64,000 nt of DNA, from positions 10,106,745 to 10,170,744 of the forward strand of contig NC_037256.1 of assembly GCF_000002425.4 (NCBI RefSeq). The letters are read 5' to 3'. The DNA comes from Physcomitrium patens (Eukaryota; Streptophyta; Bryopsida; Funariales; Funariaceae). The position numbers were made by a program, and so were the translations under genes. Below, one piece after another: positions 40,735-54,917 of this stretch. Position 1 is the stretch's first letter. Every line of letters begins with the position of its first letter. The notes under the pieces were generated by a model that did no database searches, was not told the origin of the DNA, and saw only the letters and a list, made by a program, of their open reading frames with translations.

Positions 40735-42950
40735 TTCTTCCTACTGTAAAAATTCCAACATGATGTCCAAGAGATATTTATAAGTATCAGCACCCATATA
40801 ACGCACAGCAAGATAATCGTAACGCCAAGAAACCTAGTCAAGAACAGAACACATCACCTACAGCCGATCTCTGATGAAGATGGGACTCATACACTTCACA
40901 AGGAGGATCTACAAATTTTCATGATGGTTTCTACCTAATAAATTAGCACTCATAGAAGTTTTCAAGAAAGTGGTCCAGTGTCAAGTTCAAAGAGAGGGAA
41001 GGAGTCAGCTCTGTTCAACATGAGGGTGCTTCACACAAGCTAACGCAGCTAGGCGCAGAAAAATTGTAGACTGTAAACGAAAAAGAAGACAAAGCATGAA
41101 CTCATCACATACGCTTAAATCAGAAGCTTCGATTCTTCACAGTATCCACAATAGAAGGCTGGATTCGGACCTTCGACAACAACCCACAAACCAAAATTAG
41201 TCACAACATGGTCAATTGCAATGAGGATTCATCGCAATGAACATGGCAACGCTTCAAACTCTGAGAAACACGCTCTGCTCCTGGCAAAGAGATGCGACAC
41301 ACAAAGAACAATATGCTGGAGAAGGCAGAGATACCAACGGGTCATACAGAAAGCGCTGCAACCAAGCCACATGAGAAAGAAGGATGCTGCACGGCACCAT
41401 CCTCTTGTGATATCCGCACCGTTCCTTGTGTTAATCCTGCCGTGGATGCCACAGAGTTTCCTTAAATGCTCTGCAAGAATTGTGACAATTCAAGTGTAAG
41501 AAGTTGTCCACAACAAAAGGAATCATAGATCAGGAATAATTGCACGGGCCAGTTTAAGAAGCAGGTACACAACCAGCCCACCACATTTGACTTCAACTCC
41601 AACTGTCTAGAAAACCAAAAATAAATAATCAGAATTGGGGCCAACGAGATGGAATCTCAGTGCAAAGATAAGATGGTCAGCATGTACTACACTCGCGTTT
41701 CTGGGTGTCATGATGCTGAATGACACGAGGCTGCACACCTAGCTACAGATTAAAAAAATACTATGGATTGAGGGGTATATATATCTTTATATATAACTTT
41801 TTTTTCTTTGTTTGAAAGAAATGAATATGACTTCATCGTTGGGTGTAACAGTGCATGATCTACAGCAAAGAGCACTTTGGATGCGAGGTGAGTGTTTCAT
41901 AAAAAAATTAAGGTTTCATGAGTAAGAAGATATTTGAATTTGTGTTTTATAAAAGAGTATCTTAATTTTTTTGTAAGGTGTATATATATGTAGAAGATTG
42001 TTTTAGCTCCTCATTGTCATCAACAACTTAAGTGAGCTACCATACTTAGAATATAATAAAAGAACGATTTATTCCATGTTATGCCTTCTTCTTATTTTGT
42101 ACTATCTCCAAAAGCCAAAGCTCCTAACAGACAAATTTTCTTTAATGAATGAAGAACCATCATAATAGTTTGGAACCAAGATCTTTTAATAGACTATTGT
42201 GGAATAGGTACCTATTATATGTCTAGTACAAGATGAATAGAAAATTCAAATAGCTCCTTGCGTCAAAACATTTTAATAAACTCTTTATCCTTAACCTAGT
42301 CTAATTGCTTATAAATATTTTTGTGTATTTTTTTTATAAGACCCCAAATCCTTAATTATGCATTCCTCCTACCAATATTTTAATAACTCCCAACAATTAA
42401 TTGCCCACAAATGAGCTGCTCATTAGATTTGAGGCAGCTACCCAACATCTATGTCTACAGACATGACAATCAAATGAAATAAAAAGATTGAATGTGAGCT
42501 ATGTACATGTGTTCTGCAAGATTGCTTTTTAAATGGACTTCTAAATGTAAAATACTCTTTGTAAATGACCCACTCCACCATAACATCAGGCTGCTGAACA
42601 GCTTGATGCCAACCTCACTCGCTGCTCCAACGAAAACCTGAAGTTAATTTTAATTTTAATTTTGTTTTCCTCAAGCACCGATGATCACCGACAGTCTTGG
42701 GTTTGGATCTAGACAAAGTAGTGTTCGCCTCACCCTCCCTCCAACTCCGCGCTTACAAACCAAGTCTCCTGTCTGACCAAGCTCCACGCAATCTCCCACG
42801 CCTAATATCTGATCTCCTTCGCTCCTACACTAGCTTTATCTAAACAAAAAACAAAACAAAACAAAACAAAAATCCAGAATGTGCTCCTGTCGCTGCGCTT
42901 TTCTATGCATGTCTACACCTCCTCAAACCACTCCTCTGTATCATTGATCA
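40735..42950. other. Upstream region of the annexin gene and intergenic DNA
   Basis: GC-balanced to about 41,760, then AT-rich. TATAAAT on the minus strand at 40,782-40,776 is the nearest TATA-like site, but it lies only about 45 bp from the start codon, so a promoter further up or a leader intron is possible. The small open frames here match no known family. ACAAAAC-type repeats lie at 42,845-42,868. Confidence 0.4.
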
Positions 42951-43019
42951 CCTTCATTGTTGTCATGCCGATCGTCATCAGGGAATGCATCCCTCGGTGT
43001 TCCTCGGAAAACCCAACCT

Positions 43020-43610
43020 GCCGTCATGTCCGAACGTCTAATGCTAGCTGACGCCTCCAACGGTGCCACCTTCACTCAAATTGCTGCTGGAGAATATCAT
43101 CGAGACTGCTGGGGGCATGACCCAGATTCAGAAAGTTTTCACCATCAAAGGGACATCGTTCGGGGAAAAGTTAGATCCGATGCCGTTGAGTATTGACATT
43201 ACTCAGAAAGAATGCAACTACAGCGAGGCATTGCTCTATGGAAATAGTACCATCCACACATGCTGTTCCGAGCCAAACCAGAACATACCCTTGAATGACG
43301 ACAAATCCTTCTTGCATCCTAGCATTAGACGTCCGTCCTTCAACACTATTTCTTCGACATCTACAATAATCTCGTGCAGCTGGAAAATAGTCTAACCGCC
43401 CAGCCTTCTACTGTCGAGTAACTCATGTTCGTGAGCGTCACGACAGACTCGAATTTGTAAGGTTGGAGCCAGGGAGTTTCGTTGAGGAAAGGGTATATCT
43501 TCGCCACGTACATGTTTACGTAGACAATAGAAACACCATCACCAGGGGATGCGACCACTGGATCCAGCACTGGAGGCCAAGAGGGCGATTGACACCATGA
43601 CCCAGATATC
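43020..43610 (-). pseudogene. Broken gene for a predicted secreted beta-sandwich-like protein, with an internal 271-bp inversion
   Basis: The minus strand at 43,570-43,333 reads PPVLDPVVASPGDGVSIVYV...YKFESVVTLTNMSYSTVEGW, then after a one-base shift FQLHEIIVDVEEIV and KDGRLML. The plus strand at 43,034-43,260 reads RLMLADASNGAT, then (another shift) LKLLLENIIETAGGMTQIQK and GTSFGEKLDPMPLSIDITQ. These look like the first and second halves of one protein on opposite strands. Both junctions carry the 14-bp sequence ACGTCTAATGCTAG in inverted orientation (43,034-43,047 and 43,319-43,332), and turning the interval round joins the halves in frame at RLML. The pattern (xVTLTN...VEGW...DG...ETAGxxxxIQ) resembles plant secreted carbohydrate-binding-like proteins such as Expp1, but I am unsure of the family. 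Confidence 0.5.
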
Positions 43611-43929
43611 GTAAATCCTTTTTCCCTTATCCAGAGATATGAAAATCAAGAGATAGATGCCTGATGCAACAACGGGCAGTTGCAATTGCAACCCACACCG
43701 CTTAGTGTTTGTTCATCGTCGATGTCACCGGAGAGGCAGAGGATGGCAGCTTGAAGGTTCAGCATCAGACCTGGCGACGACAACAACGACAAGCTCCCTT
43801 AATGGCTTCATCAAAGTGTGGCCAGCATACTCTTCTAGTGTGAATTCCTGCCTTTGTGCGCATGAGAAATGTTCCACGAATGTTCTGATTGATGTCCTTA
43901 TGTTACCCTACTAAAAAAGATAAATAAAT

Positions 43930-45228
43930 AAATAAATTACATTGTAATCTTTTGAACTACTATATTAACAAATTACAAATATTTAACAACGAATACCCTT
44001 TCCACAACCAAATTACATTATACTTAAAATCCTAAAATAATATTTTAGTTTTTTTAATAGATTTACATAGTCTCTTAAATTAGCTATTGTTCACTCAATA
44101 CTTTACATTAAAAAAATACTTTCAAGAAAATAGTGCAGTATTTTTTTTTAGATATTCCTAAACTTTGAACTACATGAGTTCTACAAAATTATTGGATACC
44201 TTTTGGCTTTAAATTATCTACATATTTTTTATTATCTTCCGAATCCTTATCTTTTGAAAATTTGTTTGCATATCACTTATCTTTACAATTGTCTTTCTTG
44301 TTAATGCCATCTATTCCAATATCAACATCAATGATGGTCTCTTTAGCTTAGTTCCCATAATTATTTTCATTTCTATTACCAATTCACTTATTAAAAACTA
44401 GTCCATATATATACTATCATTTAATAAATATTTAATAAGTAATATGCATAAGTACATAAATATTTTAGATATTTGTCTCAAGAACCAAATAAAAAAATAT
44501 CACTAAATAAAGAAAATACTAAATCAATTAAAATAATTATATTTAAGACTAATTGAGAATTTATATTTATAATTTTTTACAAAATAAGATTCTAGTAACT
44601 TATATAACCATTGAAATCCTAATAATTACTTAAAAAATCATTTAAATTTTATAACTTTTAGTTTTTTATTTAAAAAATATAAATTTATTATTTTTGTATA
44701 AATCTACCAATTAAAATACATTTTAAGGATTGAAATACGACAAAATTCTACTATTTTTTATACCAGAATTGATAGTTTTTAAGAGCCAAGTTAATAATAA
44801 AAATTATAAATTAAAAAATTAATTAATTAATTAATTATTTAAAAAATCTATATTCAAAATTATTTATTAAAATATTTTTATAAATTTTTAAGTAGAGATA
44901 ATTATCTATGATTGATTTAATAACATTTAATTTTTAAAGTAATATATTTTATTTATAGTACTATTAATAAACAACTTTACAATTAAATTTATCATCCTAA
45001 TCTTGAAACTTATCAATGTATAAACTACTTGTAGTTGTTGCCTTTTGCTTCTAACTTATATTATATTATAATTTAGATTCATTACTAGCCAATTAATTGT
45101 CTAGTGTAGAATAATTGTAACTTTAAAAAATTACATAATTATATATTAAATAGTATTAGGATCAATACATGAAGGTTCAACCTTAAGTAACATAGTACAA
45201 ACACAATTGTTTGAATGATTATATACAT

Positions 45229-45271
<43 letters not shown>

Positions 45272-45340
45272 AATATTCTACTAATATATAATAAATATAC
45301 ATAGAAATATTCTATATTTCTTCCACTATATTAGTTGTTA

Positions 45341-45377
<37 letters not shown>

Positions 45378-46135
45378 CATTTTCTTTTTGCAACTCTCTA
45401 ATTGTTGTTGAAGTAATAGTGGTGTCCATAGAATTGTATCCAAATGAAATTGTGGTGTATTTTTCTTTGTTATTTTAAACTAGAGAAGCCTTCTGGTCGT
45501 AATCCAAGGCATTTTAAAAAAAAGATTCTTTAGATTTTATATTCCATTGAAATGAGTTTTTGTAATATTGAACTTAATCTTATTAATTAAGATTTTTTTA
45601 TTTAAGTAATATATTTACATTACTTCTTAGTAAGTGTGATTTATATTTATATAATTGATTAGAGCTTAACAAGAAATCAAGATATTGTAATGGACATTAT
45701 TAACCAAACTCACATTGCAATCTTCTAAAATTATACAAGGCAGGTTATGTAAGAGATTTAGCCACAAGAAAATCAATATGATCTTTACAATATGCTCTTG
45801 TGCATCTTTCAAAATGCAAATTGGCAAGTAATATATTTTTAGTGATATTTTTTATTTAAATATTTTAAATAATTAAATATTAAATATTTTAAGACAATCT
45901 TAAAATTTTATTTTTTTTAGATTGAACAAAAATATCTTATTGAATTTGACTATTTTACATATTATAATTTATATACAAAAAAAATAGACCTTACATTGCT
46001 AAATTTTATTATTTATTTTTGTGAGGTACTTAATTTTTATCCTTATTTTTGTTGTTTAAAAAAATTTTGGTTTTAAAAAAGAGTTTGTCTTCACACTATT
46101 GCCACATGACACAATACTATTTTTATTAGTGATAT
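43930..46135. other. AT-rich intergenic DNA with AT and poly-T runs
   Basis: No gene or transposon domain recognised. A TA run is at about 45,231-45,268 and a 34-nt poly-T at 45,344-45,377. Confidence 0.5.
45344..45377 (+). repeat. Poly-T tract, 34 nt
   Basis: Uninterrupted T run. It could be the poly(A) tail of a minus-strand retroposed sequence, but nothing recognisable lies beside it. Confidence 0.9.
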
Positions 46136-46707
46136 TATTATAGACATCCATATTTATTCTAATAATTATTTAAATAATATGAATATGTAGAAGTAAATAA
46201 AAATAAATAAATAAATTTAATAATATCTTCTAAAAGAGCTTCTAAGAAGCTTAATAGATACAACTTCATCTTTATATGTGTTTATAAATGATTGATAGGT
46301 TAAAAACTTGTCCAAAAATTTGGCCATGTATTGCATATGTTGGTGACTTGTAATGCAAGTGGGCATGTGGCATACATATAGAAAGCTTGTCTTATAAGTT
46401 AGACATGTGCTTTGCAAGTTGGACATGTGTTAAAGGTCCTACAAAACATCTTCATGTAACTCTTAGTTGGATAGTGTATATAAAGGCAAGAGTAAGATCT
46501 TCAACATTCTTATTAATTCTTTTCTTGCTTTTATTGTAGTTTAAAGGATCTTTAATTTTTTTGTCTTTTAGCAATAGTCATTTCATTTTTTTTAAAAAAT
46601 ACATATTTTATTTTATTTTTTGTCATATTTCTTTAAAATTTGTCTCATTTATTTATTTACATATTTTGAATTCTTGTTCTTGATAGATTGAAAAGAATAT
46701 ATTTACA
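46136..46707 (+). repeat. 5' LTR of outer gypsy element C (572 bp)
   Basis: Starts TATTATAGACATCC (from TGTTATAGACAT) and ends GAATATATTTACA. A promoter-like GTGTATATAAAGGCAAGAGT block lies near 46,475. It aligns with 31,843-32,430 and 59,557-60,084. Confidence 0.75.
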
Positions 46708-47034
46708 ATATTAGAGCTTTCTATTTTTTTGATTAAGAGTAGATTATCTCTTTTTCTTAATAAAATATAGGCATATTAAAAGTTGTGGATTATCCAATTT
46801 TAAACTTATATTATTTTTATACTTTTTTATTTTTAAGTCCTTTCTTTTATTTTTTTTGAAGAATATTAGATGTATATTTTTTAATTCTATTATTATGCCA
46901 CAACTTATTAAAATAAAGAATGCAATGGCAAAAATGTAAGAGCAATTGAAGGAGTTAATACTTGCAATGCATTAATTCAACTTACAACCTCAAGGAGTAA
47001 CAAAAATTATAAGAAATAAATATATAGAAGTGAT

Positions 47035-47380
47035 TTTCATGGACATACATATTTACTATGATATTTACCTATATGATTAAATAGAAGTAGATAAAAGTAG
47101 ATTTACTTCATAATATTTTCTAGATAAGCTTCCTAGAAGCTTTATAGATATTGTATTAACTTTACATGTATTTATAGTTGATTGGTAGAATAGAAATTTG
47201 GTCAATAAATTAATCAAATATTGGTAGCTTGCAAAATAAGCTAACGGTGTGGCATTCAAATAGAAAACTTACCTTGCGAGTTAAGATACATTGTCAAGGT
47301 AGAGAAGAGTTGCCTCAAGAAAGTATTAGGCTCCTGGCTATTATTAATTGCTCAATCAAGTCTTAAGATAAGAAAGTTTA

Positions 47381-47426
<46 letters not shown>

Positions 47427-48863
47427 TTTTAAGAGCAATTACACTAAACATTTAAGTCTTGAGTTTCCAAAAACATCCAAAATATGATAAAAAATTCTAA
47501 ATCCTTATATATCCTTATGGGATATTATTTCTGAACTTCAATAATTCATATCTCCCAATTGGACTATTCAAACACACTCAAATTTTATATGAAGTATTGA
47601 TGTATTTTTAAAAACTATCACAATAAATTTCAATTGCAAATTCATCACAAATCTTAAGATATCACCAAAATTCTAACAATAGCTTCAAACCCTAGTTTTT
47701 ATACATATGTATATAATTTTCTTCATATCTCACAAACTATGTACTTTAATGCTACAAAATATGTATTTATAGCTTTTTAATACATTAATCTAACTTCTCC
47801 AAAAGGTTTGAGCCAAAAATTCGTCTAAAAACTCAAGATATGGATCCAACTATTACTATGAATAAAATCACTCACTTATTGCCTTTGATTTGGATGTATT
47901 GACTTCAACTCTCTATAACTTCTTTATTCAAATTCCAAATATAATAAATTTTTTGCAAAAGATGTAAGTCATAAAATCATTGTTTTAGCCACACCTTTTA
48001 ATTTCCAAAAATTATCGTAAAACTCCTTGTATGCTCAAAAGAGCGACAATATAACTTTAAATGATACCTTAACTTCAAATGGCTATAATTTCTTCATCCT
48101 AACTCCAAACTCACTAATTTTTGTATCCAAATTGTAGTCCAAATCCTAAACCTTATAATCCTAGTTGCTGATTCTCAAATTCCTCTTTGAAATTGCCAAA
48201 ATTTCTTCTTTTGATTGCAAACTCCCTCCTAAAAGCGTGTTAGGTATGGCCTTAGACCAATAGGGATGAAGATCTTCACCTTATGCCTTCATCCATCCAT
48301 AACTTACCTTCATTCTTCTAAATAAGCTTCTTAATAGTTTGAGTCTTCAACTTTGAGCTCCATACTTTTCTTATAACTTTATCCTAAATATTTAAATCTT
48401 TTATATTTTAAACACTATAATAAAAATAAATAAACTTCAAAAAAAAAATTCCTACATGAATTCTCTTTATATTAACCTAATAACTATTCTAATATACATC
48501 AAGACTTAAAAACATGTTATATGTTTTAATTAGTTTTTGCATACTATAAGTAATTATAATATGACAACATGTCTTACAAAGTGAACACATTTTGGAGGTC
48601 CTACAAGATTTTGCCACATAACTCCTAGGTAAGAGTATATATGGAGACAAGAATGAAATCTTCTTCACTCTTATTAATGCCTTTTTAGTCTTTAATCTTG
48701 TTTCAAAACTTTTTAGTGTTCTTGCCTTTGGTAATAACCATTCTAATTTAATACCATATCATCTTTGAATTTCTTTTTAATTCTTTTGAGTAATACAAGA
48801 GTGTATTAAGGATTTTTTTTTCAAGATTCATGTCCTTGATAATTTGAAAAGAATGCTAGCTTA
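47035..48863 (+). repeat. 5' LTR of gypsy element B, split by a solo LTR
   Basis: 47,035-47,291 plus 48,571-48,863, about 550 bp without the insertion. The left half aligns with 59,557-59,810 (TATTTACTAT...AAGTAGATAAAAGTAGA). The right half aligns with 59,820-60,084 (ACACATTTTGGAGGTCCTAC). Confidence 0.78.
47292..48566 (+). mobile_element. Solo LTR, family L1 (copy 1), in the 5' LTR of element B
   Basis: 1,275 bp, ends TGTCA...TGACA (perfect 5-bp inverted ends), flanked by ACAT on both sides. The 3' LTR of element B at 59,800 shows the uninterrupted site GATACATATCTAGCAAAG, confirming a 4-bp duplication. No coding region. It includes an AT run at 47,384-47,423. Homologous to 55,418-56,537 in the same orientation. 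Confidence 0.85.
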
Positions 48864-50146
48864 TTATTTTTTTCTTATTTTTAAAGAGAATAGATTATCC
48901 TATTTCTATTATTATGTTTTGAAGGTTGCAGACTATCTATCTTTAAATAAATAATCTTATTTTTTAACAGTGATTTTTTTTTCTTAAAGAGAGTGGATTA
49001 TCTCTTTTTGTGGAAATTTTTATTTAATATTTGAGGTTGTAGATTATCTTCTTCTAATTTAATTTTTAAATTTATTTAAGTTTTTTATAGAAGAAAAGAT
49101 TATAGATGCTACTTTTAGTAAAATTAAAAATAGATTTGCAACAATTATAGATATTCATGAGCTTGTCAATACTCTAAGAGTAGAAATTTCACAAATTTCT
49201 AATGTGAATCATGGAAGTATTATTCCTATACCTATGGAAGAAGTTCAGAGTTTGTGTCAAGAAGTTATATAATCAAAGGAAGTAAGTAGATTAATCTTAC
49301 AATCAAATTGAGGAGGTTTTATTTTTACAAGTATGATAGGAATAAGAATTAGTATGCTTGAGAAGTTTCATGGAATAAGATCAAAATTTTGAGGATTTTT
49401 GTAATAAGTCAAGCTTTATCTAAAGTTGCATTCCTTCCAATACCTTGATGGATTTACTCAAGTTTCATTCATAGGCATACTTCTATCAAGAAGTATTTTC
49501 TTTTGGTTTGTATTTTTAATAAAAAAAAAAAAAATGTAACTCTTTTAAGATTTGAATTCATTCTTTGAAGTATTTATGGCCACATTCAAAGAAAAAGATC
49601 AAGAAAGAGTAGCAAAGACCAAGCTCTTATCTTTATGGCAAAGATCATCATCAACTACTATATATGTTGTTGAATTCTAAAACCTCACTTGTAACATGGA
49701 CTAGAATGATAAAGTCCTTATCAATTAATTTTGATATGGATTGAAGGATAATGTCAAAGATTTATTATTAAAAATATCAAAGGAAATATTTTTGGAACAA
49801 TTTATTGCTCCAGTCATTCAATACAATCATTAATTATTTGAAAGATATCAAGAATAAAGACTTGGCTGAAGAGAAATAAGTCAAATAATGATGGTAGCTT
49901 CTAAGTTTTAAAAAACTTATTCATCAAGGCTAGAACCAATACAAATTGATATAGTACATTTTAAATCCCTCATGGAGTAGGAAAAGACTCAATGACGTCA
50001 AGAGGGCTTATGCTTATATTGTGGAGAAGCTAAACATACTATTCAACATTGTCCAAAGAAACAATGCAACTACAAAATGAGAAACATGGTTGCCAAAGAA
50101 GATAATGTGTTAGAAAATGAATTTTTCCAGCTATAATAGGTACTAT

Positions 50147-51517
50147 TGTTGTATGGAGTGATTTGCAATCTATGAATATAGATGATATCTACCTATAGAA
50201 AATTTAACTTTTATTTATTGGCTAAGCTTCAATAAGTGATTTATTTCACCTTTAATTTATATACAAAGTCTTGCCTTCCAAAACCTCTTCACTATGTAAA
50301 AATTTCCAAATTGTAGCAAAATCTCTCAAAACATATTTTCCTTGCAAAGAATTTTTTCTTTTCAAACTTTAAAAACTCATATCTCTTGATACAACCCTTC
50401 AATTTCTTTCAAATTCTTATATAGTATAGTTCTTATTTTTAAGTCTTACTATAAAAAAAAATAAACTATAAAATTACTACCAATCTTTTGGCATCTTACA
50501 AACACTAGTAGGTGCTCTAAATCCTAACTTACAAGCATCTGAGCACTATTTTCTTCATATCTTAAAAATTCAAAATTAAAATGCCACAAAATTTGTATAA
50601 AAAATTTATTAACATGATTATGTACATTTTTGGAAATTTTGAGCCAAAATCTCATCAAATTGCTCAAGATATAGCTCAAAATACAACCACTCGTGAATCA
50701 AGTCACTTACTACCCCTAGATTTGAAGTGCTGACTTCAATTTCTAATATCTTTTTTATTTTGACTTTGGATTTATCAAACAATACACAAATATGTAGCCA
50801 AAAAAAAAACTCTCTTCAATTCTTATTGTTGATCCTTTATTTCTTTCTTTACACATGTATTATATTCAAAAAAGTGATAGTAGGTACAAAATCATTACCT
50901 TAACTATGAGCGCCTATATTTCTTTCACATAAATTCCAAATCATAAAAAATTTGTATCATAACCATAGCCAAAATCCTAAACTTGCTAACATTAGCATCT
51001 GAAGTTTGAATGAACTCAAAAGAGTAACCCTAATTCCTAATAAGGCCTCGGGCAGCCTCCTTGAAGTCCATTGAGCATGATTTTTGGCCAATAGAAATAG
51101 AGATTTTTATCATCTATCTCCATTCATTCATATGGATGCCCTAATTTCTCTTTTTACTACCAAGATTTCTTTCCAACTCTTTTTCTAATAAGATTTATAC
51201 AATATATGCCCTAAACATCAAATAAAAGAAACAAAATAAGACTTCAAGGGTCACCAATGTCTAAAAAAGGTGACTTTAAATATGTAAAAGTTACTATCAA
51301 CCAAAATTAATCTTAAAAGCTATTATTAAAAGAAAATGAAGTTATAAAAATTCTAATAGTATTTTTTATAAACAACCTCTTTTAAAAGTAATAAACTAAC
51401 TATATTTTATAACAAATTAAAATCTACTAAGATGACTCTTATTATATTACTTAATAAATTATATATCAAACATATAAACAAATTTTTTTCACATGGTAGC
51501 CAAACCACAACACGACA
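50147..51517 (+). mobile_element. Solo LTR, family L3 (copy 1), between gag and protease of element B
   Basis: 1,371 bp, starts TGTTGTATGGAGTG and ends AACACGACA. The reverse complement of 57,333-58,725; for example AATAAGGCCTCGGGCAGCC here pairs with GGCTGCCTGAGGCCTTATT there. The target duplication is unclear (CTAT and TTGT if the ends are as in copy 2). Related in internal blocks to family L1. Confidence 0.8.
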
Positions 51518-53455
51518 TTGTGTAGCTTCAATCTTGCATAATTCCTAGTAAAGGTCCTATTTTTTTTTAGATCCCTCACCTTATTTTATAATAGAAGTTT
51601 ATTTAAGATCAAAAAATCACAAATTCTTAGCTTTTTTAGATTCAAGAGCCTCAGCCTATTTATAGATAAAGATTTTGTCAAAAAATAAGAAATATTGTGA
51701 GTCAAAAAAACTAAACTTCTACATATGGAAGTTATAGATGGTTGTTTGTTATCTTCTAGAGATATTATGCGTGAGACTATTTCTTTAGATGTAGCAATTA
51801 AAGATCATAATAGCATAATATTATTTAATATAATAAGATCTCCATCTAATCCAATTATTTTAAGATTAAATTTGTTAAAAAAATATTATCTTTAGATAGA
51901 TTGGATTTTTTGTAATCTTAATTTTTCTAGTAGTTTAATCCGAAATCCCATTAGTCAAATAGAAATATATAAGTTTAGTACATCCAATCTCTTATTGATA
52001 GGTGTGAGAGCTTTCATGCATGCCATAAAAGAAGGGACATCTTTTGTTAAATATACCATGCTTATTTTTGATGGTGAGAAGATGTCAAGTAGTATTCATA
52101 GACAATATCAAGATTTCCAAGATGTATTTCAAAAGAAGAATGTAAATATTCTTTCAAAACATCATGTTCAAGATTATTTCATTTGAACCAATATAAAGCC
52201 TATTATAAAATAAGTTAATTGCACTCAATGAGTACATTAATGAAAATTTTTCTAAGAATTTCATATATCATTCTAAATCTCTTGCCAAGGTTCTTATCTT
52301 ATTTATAAAAAAAAAAATACAGATCTTTGCAAATAAGTATAGACTATCAAAGACTCAACAAGATCATTATAAAGAATAGGTATCTTTTATCTTTTATTTC
52401 AAGACTTCTCGATCAATGTAATCAATTATATCAAGAATATCATTGATCAATTTGATCAATACATATCAAATCTATACAAAAATAGATCTGTAAGAAGCAT
52501 ATAATCTAATATGCATTAAAAGAAGAGATGAATAAAAAAAATTATTTTGAATTAAATATAGGTATTTTGAATATAAAGTCATGCCTTTTGGACTCACAAA
52601 TGCAATAGCTACTTTCAACATTTAATGAATGATATTTTTTATGAATTTTTTGATGATTTTATGATCTATTATTTCGACAATATCTGAATTTACTCTAAGA
52701 ATATAAAAGAACATAATGTTTATATTTGTTGTATGGTATAAAAACTTAGAGATGTAGGATTATATACTAAATTAAAAAAATATACATTCTATACTATTTA
52801 AGTTGATTTCATAGGATAAATCATTTCCAATGAAAGACTAATGATGGATCTAAAAAAAGTTTAAACTATCTTGGATTGGAAGATTTTAAGAACAATAAGA
52901 GATATGCAATGATTTTTGGGTAATTGAATCTTTATCAAGAATTTTTCTCAAGTTACAACTCTACTTATATGTTTGACTTGTAAAGGCAAATTTAAGTGGA
53001 ATAAAGAAGTCAAAGCATTATTTGATGCTTTAAAAAAAGATTTTATATTTGTACCAATCTTATATTGTATTGACTTCTTCAAGGCATTTTTCATGGAAAC
53101 ATATATATTAGACTTTACCTTAGATGTATTATTATTAGAAATGAGAGCAAATGATAAACTCTATCTAATAGCTTTCTATTCTAAAAATAATTTAGCAACC
53201 AAGATTAATTATGAGATCTAAGACAAAAATTTCCTTACAATCATAGATTTATTTTAAAAATGGCATTATTATTTAGAAGGGACTTTGAATCCAATCACCA
53301 TATATATAAATTATAAGAACCTCAAGTACTTCATATTAGCATGTATTTTGAATCATTGTCAATTTTGTTGGAGCATGTTATTATCAAGATTTAATTTTAA
53401 GATCATTGATTGACCTGAAAAAGAACCAGGTTTATTGAATACCTTTTTTAGACGT

Positions 53456-54917
53456 TGTCATAATACATGAAGACTTGCTTGAGAATGCTTCGGACACTTG
53501 ACTGTCAAAGGTAGAATAGAAATTGCAACAAAAAAATCCTAACTCTAATAGAATATTAATTAAATTCTAATTAGACCATGGCAATGCTAAATAATCTTTA
53601 ATTAAATTCAAAGAAACCTCAAAAGAATTACAAAGAAATATTAAAATGATCACAAATATATCTCAAATATATCTCAATTCAATCTTAATTTAATCCTAGT
53701 TAAAATCTTATTAGACTTCATTTAAACTTTAGGTAAAAAACAAACTAAATCTTAAATCCTAAACAAATCCTAATAAAATCTTAAATCCTAAATCAAATCC
53801 TAATCAAATCCTAATCCTAAATCAAACCCTAATCCTAAATCAAACCTTAACCAAATCCTAAACCATAAACTAAGTCTTAATAATTCCTACAATAGATTTA
53901 AACCTCAATAACTAATGAATGAAATATTAATCTTAATTCAAAATTTTCACACTTCTTAACAATTAAGTTGATAACAAGTAAAAAAAAAATGAAAAGAATC
54001 TGAATTATCAAATAGAGGACAATCTCAAAAACGTACTTAGGTATTGACTAGCCTCTTTTTTTGACCTTAATGCTAATCTCTTAGAGCAAATATCTCTCCT
54101 TTTCACCATTCGATTGATCTCAAAATTCTTATATACATGATAAAATAAGTCTACTATCTTCACACATAAATTTCACTCCAATCCAACTAGTAGATTACAA
54201 GAATTTTTAAAAATCCTCACTAGACCTAAAATTCTACTTTCTAAGACCTTGACCCACTTAAACCTCAATAATCCTCAATTCGATCGTTAGATCAAGATAA
54301 AATTTACAATACACATTAAAAACAATTATAACCATTAATCTAAAAAAAATTACTTAAAGATTTATTACAAAACTCTCAAAATCATCCAAAAAATCAACCC
54401 TATTTTATTTCACAAAAACTCTTGTCATTCCAAACAAACTTGATTTTGTAAAGCCCTTAAAAAGTCATTATAAGTCCAAATCACACAAAAATAATGCTTA
54501 TAGAAATTCTATTTAGTCTGCTATCATATTCCATTCTCTGATTTGCAAAAGAATCCTCAAATCATCATCAAGACTCAATTTTGTGCGTCAAGGTCTATTT
54601 TCAACATAGGTTCATAACCAACCCTCTCCAGATATCAATATCTAGTTTTTTTAGGTAATTTTTGCTAAAATTTACTCTCAATTTTTTCCTAAAGATATTC
54701 ATATCATTTATTTTTCCAATCTACCTTATTTTTTTTTATTTTTGGTTCTACAAACTAAGTAGAAGTCACTTTTTAAAAAAGGTAGTTCTACTACTAAAAG
54801 TTTTATTAGCTTCTTATCTTTTATCCATGTTTTTTCTATTTTATCTTTTAACTTGGCTCTTCTATAATAAGATCTATATTATCATCCTTTACCATATAGT
54901 TGTGTTACAACACGACA
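53456..54917 (+). mobile_element. Solo LTR, family L2 (copy 3), between RNase H and integrase of element B
   Basis: 1,462 bp, starts TGTCATAATACATG and ends ACAACACGACA, flanked by ACGT (left) and ACAT (right). Deleting it restores the host codons for RRSYL. The single mismatch is a CpG-to-CpA transition. A 103-residue Phe/Leu/Ile-rich frame at 54,662-54,973 is composition-driven and not a gene. Confidence 0.85.

Noticed and set aside
45344..45377. Poly-T as the tail of a LINE or SINE or processed pseudogene
   Set aside because: No RT, gene similarity or target duplication was recognised beside it.
53741..53880. Telomere-like CCTAAA/AACCCTAA repeats
   Set aside because: Degenerate and irregular (AATCCTAAATC types), embedded inside a solo LTR with defined ends. 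A true plant telomere array would be regular TTTAGGG units.
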